Assembly: GCF_040839445.1 (NCBI RefSeq)
Contig: NZ_JBDPGJ010000001.1
Span: forward strand, 1,054,001-1,118,000
Direction of reading: 5' to 3'
Length of the DNA stretch: 64,000 nt
Source: Aquibium pacificus
Lineage (GTDB): Bacteria > Pseudomonadota > Alphaproteobacteria > Rhizobiales > Rhizobiaceae
A program made the position numbers and the translations under genes. Shown one piece after another: positions 35,090 through 42,765 of the stretch (positions within the stretch are counted from its first letter, which is position 1; each line of letters begins with the position of its first letter). Below the pieces are notes generated by a model, which saw only the letters and a list, made by a program, of their open reading frames with translations, was not told the DNA's origin and searched no databases.

Positions 35090-36085
35090 ATGTACAGTCA
35101 GGGACTGATCGGCGCCAAGACCGAAACCACCGAGGACGAGGCCTTCCTCGCCGCCTTCAAGGCGCGCATCGACGCTGAGGAGAAGATCGAGCCGAACGAT
35201 CCGATGCCGGAGGGCTATCGCCGCACGCTGGTGCGCCAAATCGGCCAGCACGCGCATTCCGAGATCGTCGGCATGCTGCCGGAAGGCAACTGGATCACCC
35301 GCGCGCCCTCGCTGCGGCGCAAGGCGGCGCTTCTGGCCAAGGTTCAGGACGAGGGCGGCCACGGGCTCTACCTCTATTCCGCTGCCGAGACGCTGGGCGT
35401 GTCGCGCGAGCAGATGACCGAGGAGCTTCTGGCCGGCAAGGCCAAGTACTCCTCGATCTTCAACTATCCGACGCTCACCTGGGCCGACATCGGCGCCATC
35501 GGCTGGCTGGTCGACGGCGCGGCGATCATGAACCAGATCCCGCTCTGCCGCTGCTCCTACGGCCCCTATGCGCGCGCCATGATCCGCGTCTGCAAGGAGG
35601 AAAGCTTCCACCAGCGCCAGGGCTACGAGATCATGATGACGCTGGCGAAGGGCACGCCCGAGCAGAAGGAGATGGCGCAGGATGCGCTGAACCGCTGGTG
35701 GTGGCCTTCGCTGATGATGTTCGGCCCGCACGATACCGAGAGCCAGCACGGCGACCAGTCGATGAAGTGGAAGATCAAGCGCTTCACCAACGACGAATTG
35801 CGCCAGAAATTCGTCGACGCGACCGTGCCGCAGGGCGAATATCTCGGCCTGACTTTTCCGGACCCGGAGCTGAAGTGGAACGAGGAGCGCGGCTCCTACG
35901 ACTTCGGCGCCATCGACTGGGACGAGTTCTGGCGCGTGGTCAAGGGCGGCGGCCCGATGAACCGCGAACGGCTCGAAGCCCGGAGAAAAGCCTGGGACGA
36001 CGGCGCCTGGGTGCGCGAGGCCGCCCTGGCTCATGCCGAAAAGCGCAAGGCGCGCAAGGAGGCGACGCGGCTCGCGGCGGAGTAG
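35090..36085 (+). CDS. paaA: 1,2-phenylacetyl-CoA epoxidase, catalytic subunit PaaA
   Basis: A 331-residue di-iron subunit that epoxidises the ring of phenylacetyl-CoA. The diiron ligands are in the expected EXXH blocks: DEGGHGLYLY (about residue 87) and EESFHQRQGYE (about 170). GYRRTLVRQIGQHAHSEIVGMLPEG is the conserved N-terminal region. The ATG at 35090 follows GGAGGAG; an ATG at 35076 is out of frame. First gene of paaA-(DUF3291)-BCDE. It acts in the cytoplasm with PaaC as the core and PaaE as reductase. Confidence 0.96.
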   Translation: MYSQGLIGAKTETTEDEAFLAAFKARIDAEEKIEPNDPMPEGYRRTLVRQIGQHAHSEIVGMLPEGNWITRAPSLRRKAALLAKVQDEGGHGLYLYSAAETLGVSREQMTEELLAGKAKYSSIFNYPTLTWADIGAIGWLVDGAAIMNQIPLCRCSYGPYARAMIRVCKEESFHQRQGYEIMMTLAKGTPEQKEMAQDALNRWWWPSLMMFGPHDTESQHGDQSMKWKIKRFTNDELRQKFVDATVPQGEYLGLTFPDPELKWNEERGSYDFGAIDWDEFWRVVKGGGPMNRERLEARRKAWDDGAWVREAALAHAEKRKARKEATRLAAE

Positions 36086-36090
36086 CGTCG

Positions 36091-36552
36091 ATGCACCTCG
36101 CCCAGCTCAACATCGCTCACGCGCGCTTCCCCCTCGACGACCCGCGCATGGCGGGCTTCATCGACAATCTCGACCGTGTCAACGCGGTCGCCGAGCGCAG
36201 CCCCGGCTTCGTCTGGCGTCTCGTCGGCGACGAAAACGATGCGACGGACCTGCGCTTGGCAGAAAATCCCGACGCGATCGTCAACATGTCGGTCTGGGAG
36301 AGCGCCGAGCATCTCGAGCACTTCGTCTGGAACACCGTCCACAAGCGGATCTACCACCGCAAGGGCGAGTGGTTCGCGGCATCAGCGAAGCCCTATTTCG
36401 TGATGTGGCCGGTTCCCGTCGGCCACCGCCCGGACCTTGCGGAAGCCGCCGGTAGGTTGGACCACTTCGAAAGACACGGCAGCAGCGACCATGCCTTCGG
36501 CTGGGAAGGCCTGCCGCATCTGAAGCGCTGGATGGAAGAGCGCTGCGCGTAG
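36091..36552 (+). CDS. DUF3291 family protein inside the paa operon
   Basis: A 153-residue protein matching DUF3291 (ABM-like ferredoxin fold): LAQLNIAHARFPLDDPRMAGF at the start, SPGFVWRLVGD, then VNMSVWESAEHLEHFVWNTVH and HRKGEWF, and FVMWPVPVGHRPDLAEAAGRL at the end. It starts 5 nt after paaA and ends 11 nt before paaB, so it is transcribed with the epoxidase. The fold resembles small monooxygenases and dimeric accessory proteins, but no active site can be assigned. It might help the epoxidase or remove a reactive product; that is inference. Confidence 0.85.
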   Translation: MHLAQLNIAHARFPLDDPRMAGFIDNLDRVNAVAERSPGFVWRLVGDENDATDLRLAENPDAIVNMSVWESAEHLEHFVWNTVHKRIYHRKGEWFAASAKPYFVMWPVPVGHRPDLAEAAGRLDHFERHGSSDHAFGWEGLPHLKRWMEERCA

Positions 36553-36563
36553 GGAAGAGAACC

Positions 36564-36851
36564 ATGGCAAAAAACGAAATTCCCCTCTGGGAAGTCTTCA
36601 TCCGGCCGCGCAACGGCCTGGCACACAAGCATTGCGGCTCCGTGCACGCCGCCGATGAGGTGATGGCGCTGCAGGCCGCGCGCGACGTCTACACGCGCCG
36701 GGGCGAGGGCGTCTCGATCTGGGTGGTGCCGTCGGCGGCGATCGTCGCCTCCGATCCAGCGCAGAAGGACGAGAACTTCGAGCCGACCGCCTCGAAGATC
36801 TATCGCCACCCGACCTTCTACGAGGTTCCCGAGGAAGTGGGGCACATGTGA
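36564..36851 (+). CDS. paaB: 1,2-phenylacetyl-CoA epoxidase subunit PaaB
   Basis: A 95-residue small subunit of the epoxidase complex. The family core is WEVFIRPRNGLAHKHCGSVHAADEV, followed by ALQAARDVYTRRGEGVSIWVV. PaaB bridges PaaAC heterodimers in the complex and is needed for activity. Start ATG at 36564 with GGGAAGAGAACC upstream. Its TGA overlaps the paaC ATG by one base. Confidence 0.95.
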   Translation: MAKNEIPLWEVFIRPRNGLAHKHCGSVHAADEVMALQAARDVYTRRGEGVSIWVVPSAAIVASDPAQKDENFEPTASKIYRHPTFYEVPEEVGHM

Positions 36852-37621
36852 TGTCTTCGATGACGCTCGACCGCGCGACGTTGGTCACCTTCGTGCTCAG
36901 GCTCGCCGACGACCATCTGGTGCTCGGCCATCGCCTGTCGGAATGGTGCGGCCACGCCCCGATGCTCGAGGAAGACCTCGCCATGCCCAACATGGCGCTG
37001 GACCTGATCGGCCAGGCGCGGGCGCTCTACGCCTACGCCGCGGAGATCGAGGGCAAGGGGCGCACGGAAGACGATCTCGCCTATCTCAGGCGCGAACGCG
37101 AATACCTGAACTGCCTGATGGTGGAGCGGCCGAACGGCGACTTCGCCCACACCATGCTGCGCCAGCTCTATTTCGCCGCCTTCATGGAGCCGTTCTGGAA
37201 AGCCGTTGCAACGTCCAGCGACGCGACCCTTGCCGGCATCGCCGCCAAGGCCGTCAAGGAAGTCGCCTACCACATCCGCCATGCCGGCGAATGGGTGGTG
37301 CGGCTCGGCGACGGAACCGCGGACAGCCGGCGCCGCATGGAGGCCGCGATCGCCTCCCTCGCACCCTTCGTCGACGAGATGTTCGAGGACGACGCCGTCA
37401 CGGCCGCGGTCGCCGAAGCCGGCCTCGCGCCGCAGCCCTCGTCGCTCCGCCCCGCTTTCGACCGCCTCATTGGCCCGATCTTCGCCGAGGCGGATCTCGC
37501 CTTCACCACGGCGCCCTACGCGCAGCGCGGCGGCCGCAAGGGCATGCACGGCGAGGCCATGGGTTTCCTGCTGGCCGACCTGCAATACATGCAGCGCACC
37601 TTTCCGGGCGCGACATGGTGA
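36851..37621 (+). CDS. paaC: 1,2-phenylacetyl-CoA epoxidase, structural subunit PaaC
   Basis: A 256-residue ferritin-like partner of PaaA lacking a full diiron site. Landmarks are LADDHLVLGHRLSEWCGHAPMLEEDLAM in short blocks (LVLGHRLSEWCGHAP; LEEDLAMPNMALDLIGQA) and AAFMEPFWKA. The ATG at 36851 shares a base with the paaB stop; GTG at 36848 is an alternative one codon upstream. The 3' end overlaps the paaD start by 7 nt, so translation is coupled. Confidence 0.94.
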   Translation: MSSMTLDRATLVTFVLRLADDHLVLGHRLSEWCGHAPMLEEDLAMPNMALDLIGQARALYAYAAEIEGKGRTEDDLAYLRREREYLNCLMVERPNGDFAHTMLRQLYFAAFMEPFWKAVATSSDATLAGIAAKAVKEVAYHIRHAGEWVVRLGDGTADSRRRMEAAIASLAPFVDEMFEDDAVTAAVAEAGLAPQPSSLRPAFDRLIGPIFAEADLAFTTAPYAQRGGRKGMHGEAMGFLLADLQYMQRTFPGATW

Positions 37622-38274
37622 AAGCGTCCGCGATCGACCCCTTCTCCCCGCCTGCGGGGGTCCGAAGGACGGGCGAGACACGTGGCTCGCCCCAGTGGCC
37701 CGAAGGGCCTGATGAGGGGCAACGCCGGAGCCAGCCGGGTTCGCGCGGCCCCTCATCCCCCTGTCGGGACCTTCTCCCCGCAAGCGGAGAGAAGGAAGAG
37801 CTCCGGCACCGCGCCTGGCTTGCTGCCGCATCCGTCCCCGATCCTGAAGTGCCCTGCGTCACTGTCGCCGATCTCGGCATCCTGCGCTCCGTGGAAATCG
37901 TCGAAGGCGTCGCGGTCGCCAAGGTCACGCCGACCTATTCCGGCTGCCCCGCCGTGCTCGCCATCGAACTCGCCGTCGAGGCGGCTCTGCGCGATGCCGG
38001 TTTCGAGGCGCGCGTCGAGCGTGTCGTCTCGCCCGCCTGGACGACCGACTGGATCACGCCGGAAGGCCGCGACAAGCTGCGCGACTACGGCATCGCGCCG
38101 CCGCAAAAGACCTCCACTTCCATCCGCTCGCTCTTCGGCGAAGTCGAGGTCGCCTGTCCGCGCTGCGGCTCGGCCGACACCGAGAAGCTCTCCGAATTCG
38201 GTTCCACCGCATGCAAGGCGCACTACCGCTGCCTCGCATGCCGCGAGCCCTTCGACTATTTCAAGTGCATCTGA
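37615..38274 (+). CDS. paaD: PaaD, Fe-S assembly/maturation factor, with repeat-derived N-terminal insertion
   Basis: A 219-residue PaaD, a MIP18/DUF59 protein needed to mature the PaaABCE complex. The core from about residue 66 is normal: SVPDPEVPCVTVADLGILRS, then TPTYSGCPA (DUF59 Cys) and a C-terminal zinc ribbon CPRCGSAD...CLACREPF. Family members are usually about 160-170 residues. Here residues 8-62 are translated from a dispersed palindromic repeat (37636-37797), reading DPFSPPAGVRRTGE and DLLPASGEKEE. No in-frame start codon occurs after the insertion until the GTG within PDPEVP, so the extra 55 residues must be made if the protein starts at 37615 or 37618. The frame is intact. Confidence 0.9.
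   Translation: MVKASAIDPFSPPAGVRRTGETRGSPQWPEGPDEGQRRSQPGSRGPSSPCRDLLPASGEKEELRHRAWLAAASVPDPEVPCVTVADLGILRSVEIVEGVAVAKVTPTYSGCPAVLAIELAVEAALRDAGFEARVERVVSPAWTTDWITPEGRDKLRDYGIAPPQKTSTSIRSLFGEVEVACPRCGSADTEKLSEFGSTACKAHYRCLACREPFDYFKCI
37636..37797. repeat. Dispersed palindromic repeat, copies B1 and B2, inside paaD
   Basis: B1 (37638-37679) has CTTCTCCCCG at 37641-37650, a CCTG loop and the 23-nt block 37655-37677 that is identical to 24723-24745. B2 (37699-37797) includes CCCGAAGGGCCTGATGAGGG, then GGCCCCTCATCC and CTTCTCCCCGCAAGCGGAG, matching the 56722-56772 type. Together they form a mosaic of about 160 bp that keeps one reading frame open through paaD. Confidence 0.85.
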
Positions 38275-38284
38275 GACACCGCCA

Positions 38285-39364
38285 ATGGCCCCGCGCTTCC
38301 ACGACCTCACCGTCACCGACATCGAACGCCAGACATCCGACGCGGTGGCGATCGCCTTTGCCGTCCCCGACGACCTGCGCGACGCCTTCCGCTTCCGGCC
38401 GGGCCAGTATCTGACGCTCGCCGCGAAGGTCGACGGCGAGGACGTGCGCCGCTCCTATTCCATCTGCTCGGCGCCCGGCGACCCGCATCTGCGGGTGGGG
38501 GTCAAGAAGGTGGCAGACGGCCGCTTCTCGCGGTTCGTCAACGAGGTGCTGTCGGTCGGCGACACGATCCGCGTCATGCCGCCGGAAGGCCGCTTCACCT
38601 CGCTCGCCGGCGAACGCCACGACTATCTTTTGATCGCCTCGGGCTCCGGCATTACGCCGATGCTGTCCATCGCCAGAACCGTGCTCGGCCACGAGCCGGA
38701 GAGCACGGTGACGCTGGTCTACGGCAACCGCTCGACCGATACGATCATGTTCCGCGAGGAGTTGCAGGACCTGAAGGACCGCCACATGCGGCGCTTTTCG
38801 CTGGTCAACATGCTGTCGCGCGAGAAGCAGGACTTCGACCTGCTCAACGGCCGCATCGACGGCAAGAAGATCGCGCACATGTCCGATCTCGGTCTGATCG
38901 ATCCGCTGGGCAGCGACGGGGTGTTTCTGTGCGGACCCGGCGCGATGATCGACGACGTGTCGGAGACGCTGAAGTCCTATGGCGTCGATCCCGACCGCAT
39001 TCGCTACGAACGCTTCACACCCTCGGGCGAGGCGCCCCGGCCGCGCGCGCCCTCGGATGCGGCGCAGAAGGCGGTCGCCGGCGGCGTTGCGATCGAGGTC
39101 GTGCTGGACGGCGTGCGACGTGAATTTCCGATGGGCGAGGGCGCCGAGACGGTGCTCGACGCCGCCCATAGCGCCGGGCTCGAATTGCCCTATTCCTGCG
39201 CCGGCGGCATGTGCTGCACCTGCCGCTGCCGCGTCGTGGAAGGCCAGTCGGAGATGGCCGTCAACTTTTCGCTGGAGCCGTGGGAGATCGAAGCCGGTTT
39301 CACGCTCGCCTGCCAGACCCGGCCGCTGTCGGACAGGCTGGTGCTGGACTTCGACGCGGTGTGA
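38285..39364 (+). CDS. paaE: 1,2-phenylacetyl-CoA epoxidase, reductase subunit PaaE
   Basis: A 359-residue iron-sulfur flavoprotein passing electrons from NADPH to PaaA. FAD-binding motif: RRSYSICSAPGD (about residue 58). NAD-binding: LLIASGSGITPMLSIA (about 115) and FLCGPGAMID. The C-terminal plant-type ferredoxin domain has SCAGGMCCTCRC (C-x4-C-x2-C) plus the fourth Cys in LACQTRP. The start ATG at 38285 is 10 nt after paaD. It closes the epoxidase operon; no paaG/Z/K genes are in the window, so the remaining pathway is elsewhere. Confidence 0.95.
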   Translation: MAPRFHDLTVTDIERQTSDAVAIAFAVPDDLRDAFRFRPGQYLTLAAKVDGEDVRRSYSICSAPGDPHLRVGVKKVADGRFSRFVNEVLSVGDTIRVMPPEGRFTSLAGERHDYLLIASGSGITPMLSIARTVLGHEPESTVTLVYGNRSTDTIMFREELQDLKDRHMRRFSLVNMLSREKQDFDLLNGRIDGKKIAHMSDLGLIDPLGSDGVFLCGPGAMIDDVSETLKSYGVDPDRIRYERFTPSGEAPRPRAPSDAAQKAVAGGVAIEVVLDGVRREFPMGEGAETVLDAAHSAGLELPYSCAGGMCCTCRCRVVEGQSEMAVNFSLEPWEIEAGFTLACQTRPLSDRLVLDFDAV

Positions 39365-39539
39365 AAAAGCCCCTCCTGCTGGAACTCCGAGCGTCTGAAA
39401 TAGCGTGATTTGCGGGGAGGCAGGTTTTCGGCGACACCGTCGGAAACCTGCCTCTCACCTGCTCAATGAGCTTCGGCGGCAACATTCGCTTGGCGTAGAC
39501 AGCGAACCTGGCACCCCACAAAGTCTTGATTGTCAACGA

Positions 39540-40625
39540 TCACGCTTGGGATCGCTGAGAGGTTTTCAGCCTCCCAAACATCAACCGTGCATAGCACGCG
39601 ATTGCAAAGGCGATCAGCAGTTCACGGATTTCCGACAGCTCGTATCCATCCACCATTCCGCTGCCGAAGATGAGGAATACGCCCTGGGAACCGACGAGCA
39701 AGGCCAGCATTCCGCCGGCAGGGAACGACCTGCCACGCTCTCGTGCCTCGAGCACCAACTGCAGCGCAATCGCCGCGCCCAGAAAGAACCACACCTGGTA
39801 TAGGAGGATGTTCCATTCTTCGTAGAGCAGCCCGGCAATAGGCAGGGACAGAAGTGCGAAGAACCGCCTCGGGACGAACGGACTCAGGGAGCGCAGGATG
39901 GTGTTGTCGGTCGCAGGCCAGAAGAACGGCAGCGCAACGAATGCTGCGAAGGCTGCGGAATAATAAGCGGCCTCGAACTTGTAGGTAGCGAAGTTGTGAA
40001 GGTTGGTTTCATTCTGGGCATTTCCGGCGAAGAGTTCCCCGGCTTCCCAGCCTAGCAAGTGCTGTCCCCACGACATCTCCTCCATCAGGATAAGGAACGC
40101 CACCGAGAACATGGCCGCGAACACCAGTGCGGGTGGACATCCGAAGATCCGGAAGTTCGACGCATGCCTGCTGTACGCGATGCACAAGCCGAAGTAAGCA
40201 AGCGCAACCAACAACACGAAGTCGGTTGCAAAACCCACGAACTGACCTTCTCGGACGGTCTCGTTCAAGACTTGGGGAGCGAGCAGGACGGTGACTGCGC
40301 TGAGCAGGAGAACGAAACCTGAGAACGTCGTAGCAATTGCGATGAAGCGCCCTTCGCGGTCGGTCGATGGGCTCGCATGGGCAGAGTGGGGCAGGCTTCG
40401 GAATGCAAAGAAGAGACAGCAAGCTACGATCGCAGAAGAGATAATACCCAGTAACCCTGGGAAATTCCAATCGGGCTTACCTTTTTCGAGGAATTGTACT
40501 CCGGAATTTATATTGATGTATGCAAACGTTGAAACCAATACACCAATGCCAATCAGTAAAATGATCAAACGCGCAGAGATTGAAAATTGTGAAGCGTAAT
40601 CGGTGGAATTGTATTGCGTGCTCAT
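39540..40625 (-). CDS. Multi-pass membrane protein with EEMSWGQ motif, unknown function
   Basis: A 361-residue integral membrane protein with about 9-10 hydrophobic segments. Its most distinctive stretch is LMEEMSWGQHLLGWEAGELF followed by NETNLHNF, a motif I associate with an uncharacterised family of bacterial membrane proteins (E-E-[IM]-S-W-G-Q ... N-L-H-N). The acidic residues within a membrane-proximal segment suggest an active site. The ATG at 40625 is chosen because GGAGGGAATC lies directly upstream. GC is visibly below the neighbours and the upstream region is AT-rich. It is monocistronic. The function is unknown. Confidence 0.75.
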   Translation of the reverse strand: MSTQYNSTDYASQFSISARLIILLIGIGVLVSTFAYININSGVQFLEKGKPDWNFPGLLGIISSAIVACCLFFAFRSLPHSAHASPSTDREGRFIAIATTFSGFVLLLSAVTVLLAPQVLNETVREGQFVGFATDFVLLVALAYFGLCIAYSRHASNFRIFGCPPALVFAAMFSVAFLILMEEMSWGQHLLGWEAGELFAGNAQNETNLHNFATYKFEAAYYSAAFAAFVALPFFWPATDNTILRSLSPFVPRRFFALLSLPIAGLLYEEWNILLYQVWFFLGAAIALQLVLEARERGRSFPAGGMLALLVGSQGVFLIFGSGMVDGYELSEIRELLIAFAIACYARLMFGRLKTSQRSQA

Positions 40626-41106
40626 GATTCCCTCCACGATTTTAAGTACCGTATCAATCTTTCATTAACCATGGAGATGTTTCAAGATATTTGGTTAATA
40701 GATAAAAGTCTAAATAATTTGTTCGAATCTGGTTGCAAAGAAAGCCCTTGAGTTGCACCACTGACCCGACAGGTCATCGACCTCTCGGGGAAGGCAGCCT
40801 CCCGAACGATCGACGGTGCTGTCTTCCTGCTCCTCGGCTTGGGGTACGAGAAATCGGCGCCACCACTCGCGCTTCAAAAAAGCCTCCCGCAGACTCGAGC
40901 TACTCGTCGTCTTCTGCGGAACAGCCGCGCATGACTTCATTCCCGCAGCTAACTTCCATATGGCCGCTCCAAAGCCACAGCTGGGTGCGCGAGGAACGGC
41001 GGCTTTCGGGAAGCCGTCCGTGATCTGCAAACTACAGAGATGCAGGCAATACGGACTTCGAAACGGAATTCGCGATCCCGCTCCGGTTTGCGTGCTCGTT
41101 CGCCCG
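40626..41106. other. 481-bp intergenic region, lower GC
   Basis: No gene is supported. The part next to the membrane-protein gene is AT-rich and, on the reverse strand, contains TTGAAA with AAAGAT 17 bp further as a possible promoter for that gene. A 106-residue reverse-strand open frame (40710-41030) has no recognisable domain and no good ribosome-binding site. It may be remnant DNA. Confidence 0.5.
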
Positions 41107-42765
41107 CTACTGCGCCTGCTTCGCCGCCCTGATCTCGGTCAGCGACTTCGTCGGCGTGATTGCCTCCGGGTCGAGCTTCACATGGACGATTGCCGGCATG
41201 CCGCTTGCCCGGGCGCGCTCGAAGGCGGGGGCGAATTCATCGGTCGTGGCAACCGTCTCGCCATGGCCGCCGAAGGCGCGGGCGTAAGCCGCGAAGTCGG
41301 GATTCTGGAGGTTCGTGCCCGAGACGCGGCCGGGGTATTCCCGCTCCTGGTGCATGCGGATCGTGCCGTAGATGCCGTTGTCGAGGATGACGACGACGAT
41401 TGGCGCGCCATGCTGGACGGCGGTGGCGAATTCCTGGCCGTGCATGAGGAAATCGCCGTCGCCGGCCCACACGATCACCTCGCGGTCCGGGAACATCGTC
41501 TTGGCCGCAACGCCGGCCGGCAGGCCGTAGCCCATCGAGCCCGAGGTCGGCGCGGCCTGGGTGTTGAAGCGGCGGAAGCGGTGGAAGCGGTGCACCCAGG
41601 TGGCGAAATTGCCGGCGCCGTTGCAGATGATCACGTCTTCGGGCAGCACGGTTTCCAGCCACTCCATGACCTTGCCCATATGCACGTCGCCCACGCCCTT
41701 TTCGGGCGGGGCCGACCATTCGAGATAGCTCTGGTGCAGTTCCTCCGTGCGGTTCGCCCAGACGGGCGTGGCCGAGGGCGCGGTCGCGGCGAAGGCGTGC
41801 GCGAAAGCGGCCGGCGTGGCGTTGACGGCGACGGTTGGCCTGTAGACGCGCCCGAGTTCCAGGGGATCGGGATAGACGTGAACCAGCTTCTGGTCGGGGT
41901 AGGGGCTCTTCAGTAGCGTGTAGTCCGAGGACGGCATCTCGCCGAAGCGGCAGCCGACGAGCAGCACGAGGTCCGCCTCCTTGATGTAGCGGCCGAGCTT
42001 CGGGTTGACCCCGATGCCCACGTCTCCCGCGTAGGAGGAATGAAGCTGGTCGCACAGCGCCTGCCGGCGGAAGGAACAGCCGACCGGCAGCGCCCAGCGT
42101 TCCAGTGCGCCGCACATGGCCTTGACGGCGCTCTCGGTCCAGCGCGTGCCTCCGAGGATGACGAAGGGACGCTTCGCCTCGCCGAGCAGCCGTTCCACCT
42201 CGGCCATCTGGGCCGGACCAGGCCAGGTCTCGACCAGCGTGAAGGGCAGGACCGCCGGCGCCTCGACCGTGTCCGTCAGCATGTCCTCCGGCAGGGCGAC
42301 GACCACCGGGCCCGGCCGACCGGAGGTGGCGGTCGCGAAGGCGCGCGTGACCAGTTCGGGAATGCGCGCCGCATCGTCGATTTCCACCACCCATTTGGCG
42401 ATCGAGCCGTAGAAGGCCCGGCAGTCGACCTCCTGGAACGCCTCGCGCTCCCGGTTGCCGCGCGCAACCTGGCCGACGAAGAGGATCATCGGATTGGAAT
42501 CCTGCCGCGCGATGTGCACGCCGGCGGACGCATTGGTGGCGCCGGGCCCGCGCGTGACGAAGCAGATGCCGGGCCTGCCCGTCAGCCGGCCCTCACAGTC
42601 GGCCATCATGGCGGCGCCGCCTTCCTGCCGGCAGACGATGTTGCGGATCTTCGAATCGTGCAGTGCGTCAAGCACGGCGAGATAGCTCTCGCCCGGCACC
42701 GAGTAGATGCGCTCGACGCCGTTCGCCTCGAGGGTGTCGACGATGAGCTGGCCGCCGGTTCTCAT
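41107..42765 (-). CDS. Thiamine-diphosphate-dependent enzyme (acetolactate-synthase-like)
   Basis: A 552-residue ThDP enzyme. The catalytic Glu is in RQEGGAAMMADCEG (about residue 48), and the ThDP-Mg motif is WAGDGDFLMHG...LDNGIYG (about 435-465). The N-terminus QLIVDTLEANGVERIYSVPG is that of the acetohydroxyacid synthase/decarboxylase superfamily. It is translationally coupled (4-nt overlap) to a CaiB/BaiF CoA-transferase. That pairing recalls formyl-CoA transferase with oxalyl-CoA decarboxylase, but the sequence lacks the Oxc look and may act on another 2-hydroxyacyl- or 2-oxoacyl-CoA. The ATG at 42765 gives a normal N-terminus; an in-frame extension reaches 43029. Confidence 0.85.
   Translation of the reverse strand: MRTGGQLIVDTLEANGVERIYSVPGESYLAVLDALHDSKIRNIVCRQEGGAAMMADCEGRLTGRPGICFVTRGPGATNASAGVHIARQDSNPMILFVGQVARGNREREAFQEVDCRAFYGSIAKWVVEIDDAARIPELVTRAFATATSGRPGPVVVALPEDMLTDTVEAPAVLPFTLVETWPGPAQMAEVERLLGEAKRPFVILGGTRWTESAVKAMCGALERWALPVGCSFRRQALCDQLHSSYAGDVGIGVNPKLGRYIKEADLVLLVGCRFGEMPSSDYTLLKSPYPDQKLVHVYPDPLELGRVYRPTVAVNATPAAFAHAFAATAPSATPVWANRTEELHQSYLEWSAPPEKGVGDVHMGKVMEWLETVLPEDVIICNGAGNFATWVHRFHRFRRFNTQAAPTSGSMGYGLPAGVAAKTMFPDREVIVWAGDGDFLMHGQEFATAVQHGAPIVVVILDNGIYGTIRMHQEREYPGRVSGTNLQNPDFAAYARAFGGHGETVATTDEFAPAFERARASGMPAIVHVKLDPEAITPTKSLTEIRAAKQAQ

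Noticed and set aside
40721..40729. GTTCGAATC resembling a tRNA T-loop
   Set aside because: The flanking bases do not pair as a T-stem, and no anticodon or acceptor arm can be built upstream.
40710..41030. A 106-residue reverse-strand open frame in the lower-GC gap
   Set aside because: No recognisable domain, no convincing ribosome-binding site and unusual Ser/Arg composition. It could be a remnant, but I cannot support it as a gene.
41107..42765. Assignment of the ThDP enzyme as oxalyl-CoA decarboxylase (oxc)
   Set aside because: Neighbourhood with a CoA-transferase suggested it, but the N-terminal and ThDP-proximal blocks do not look like Oxc. I kept a general superfamily name.
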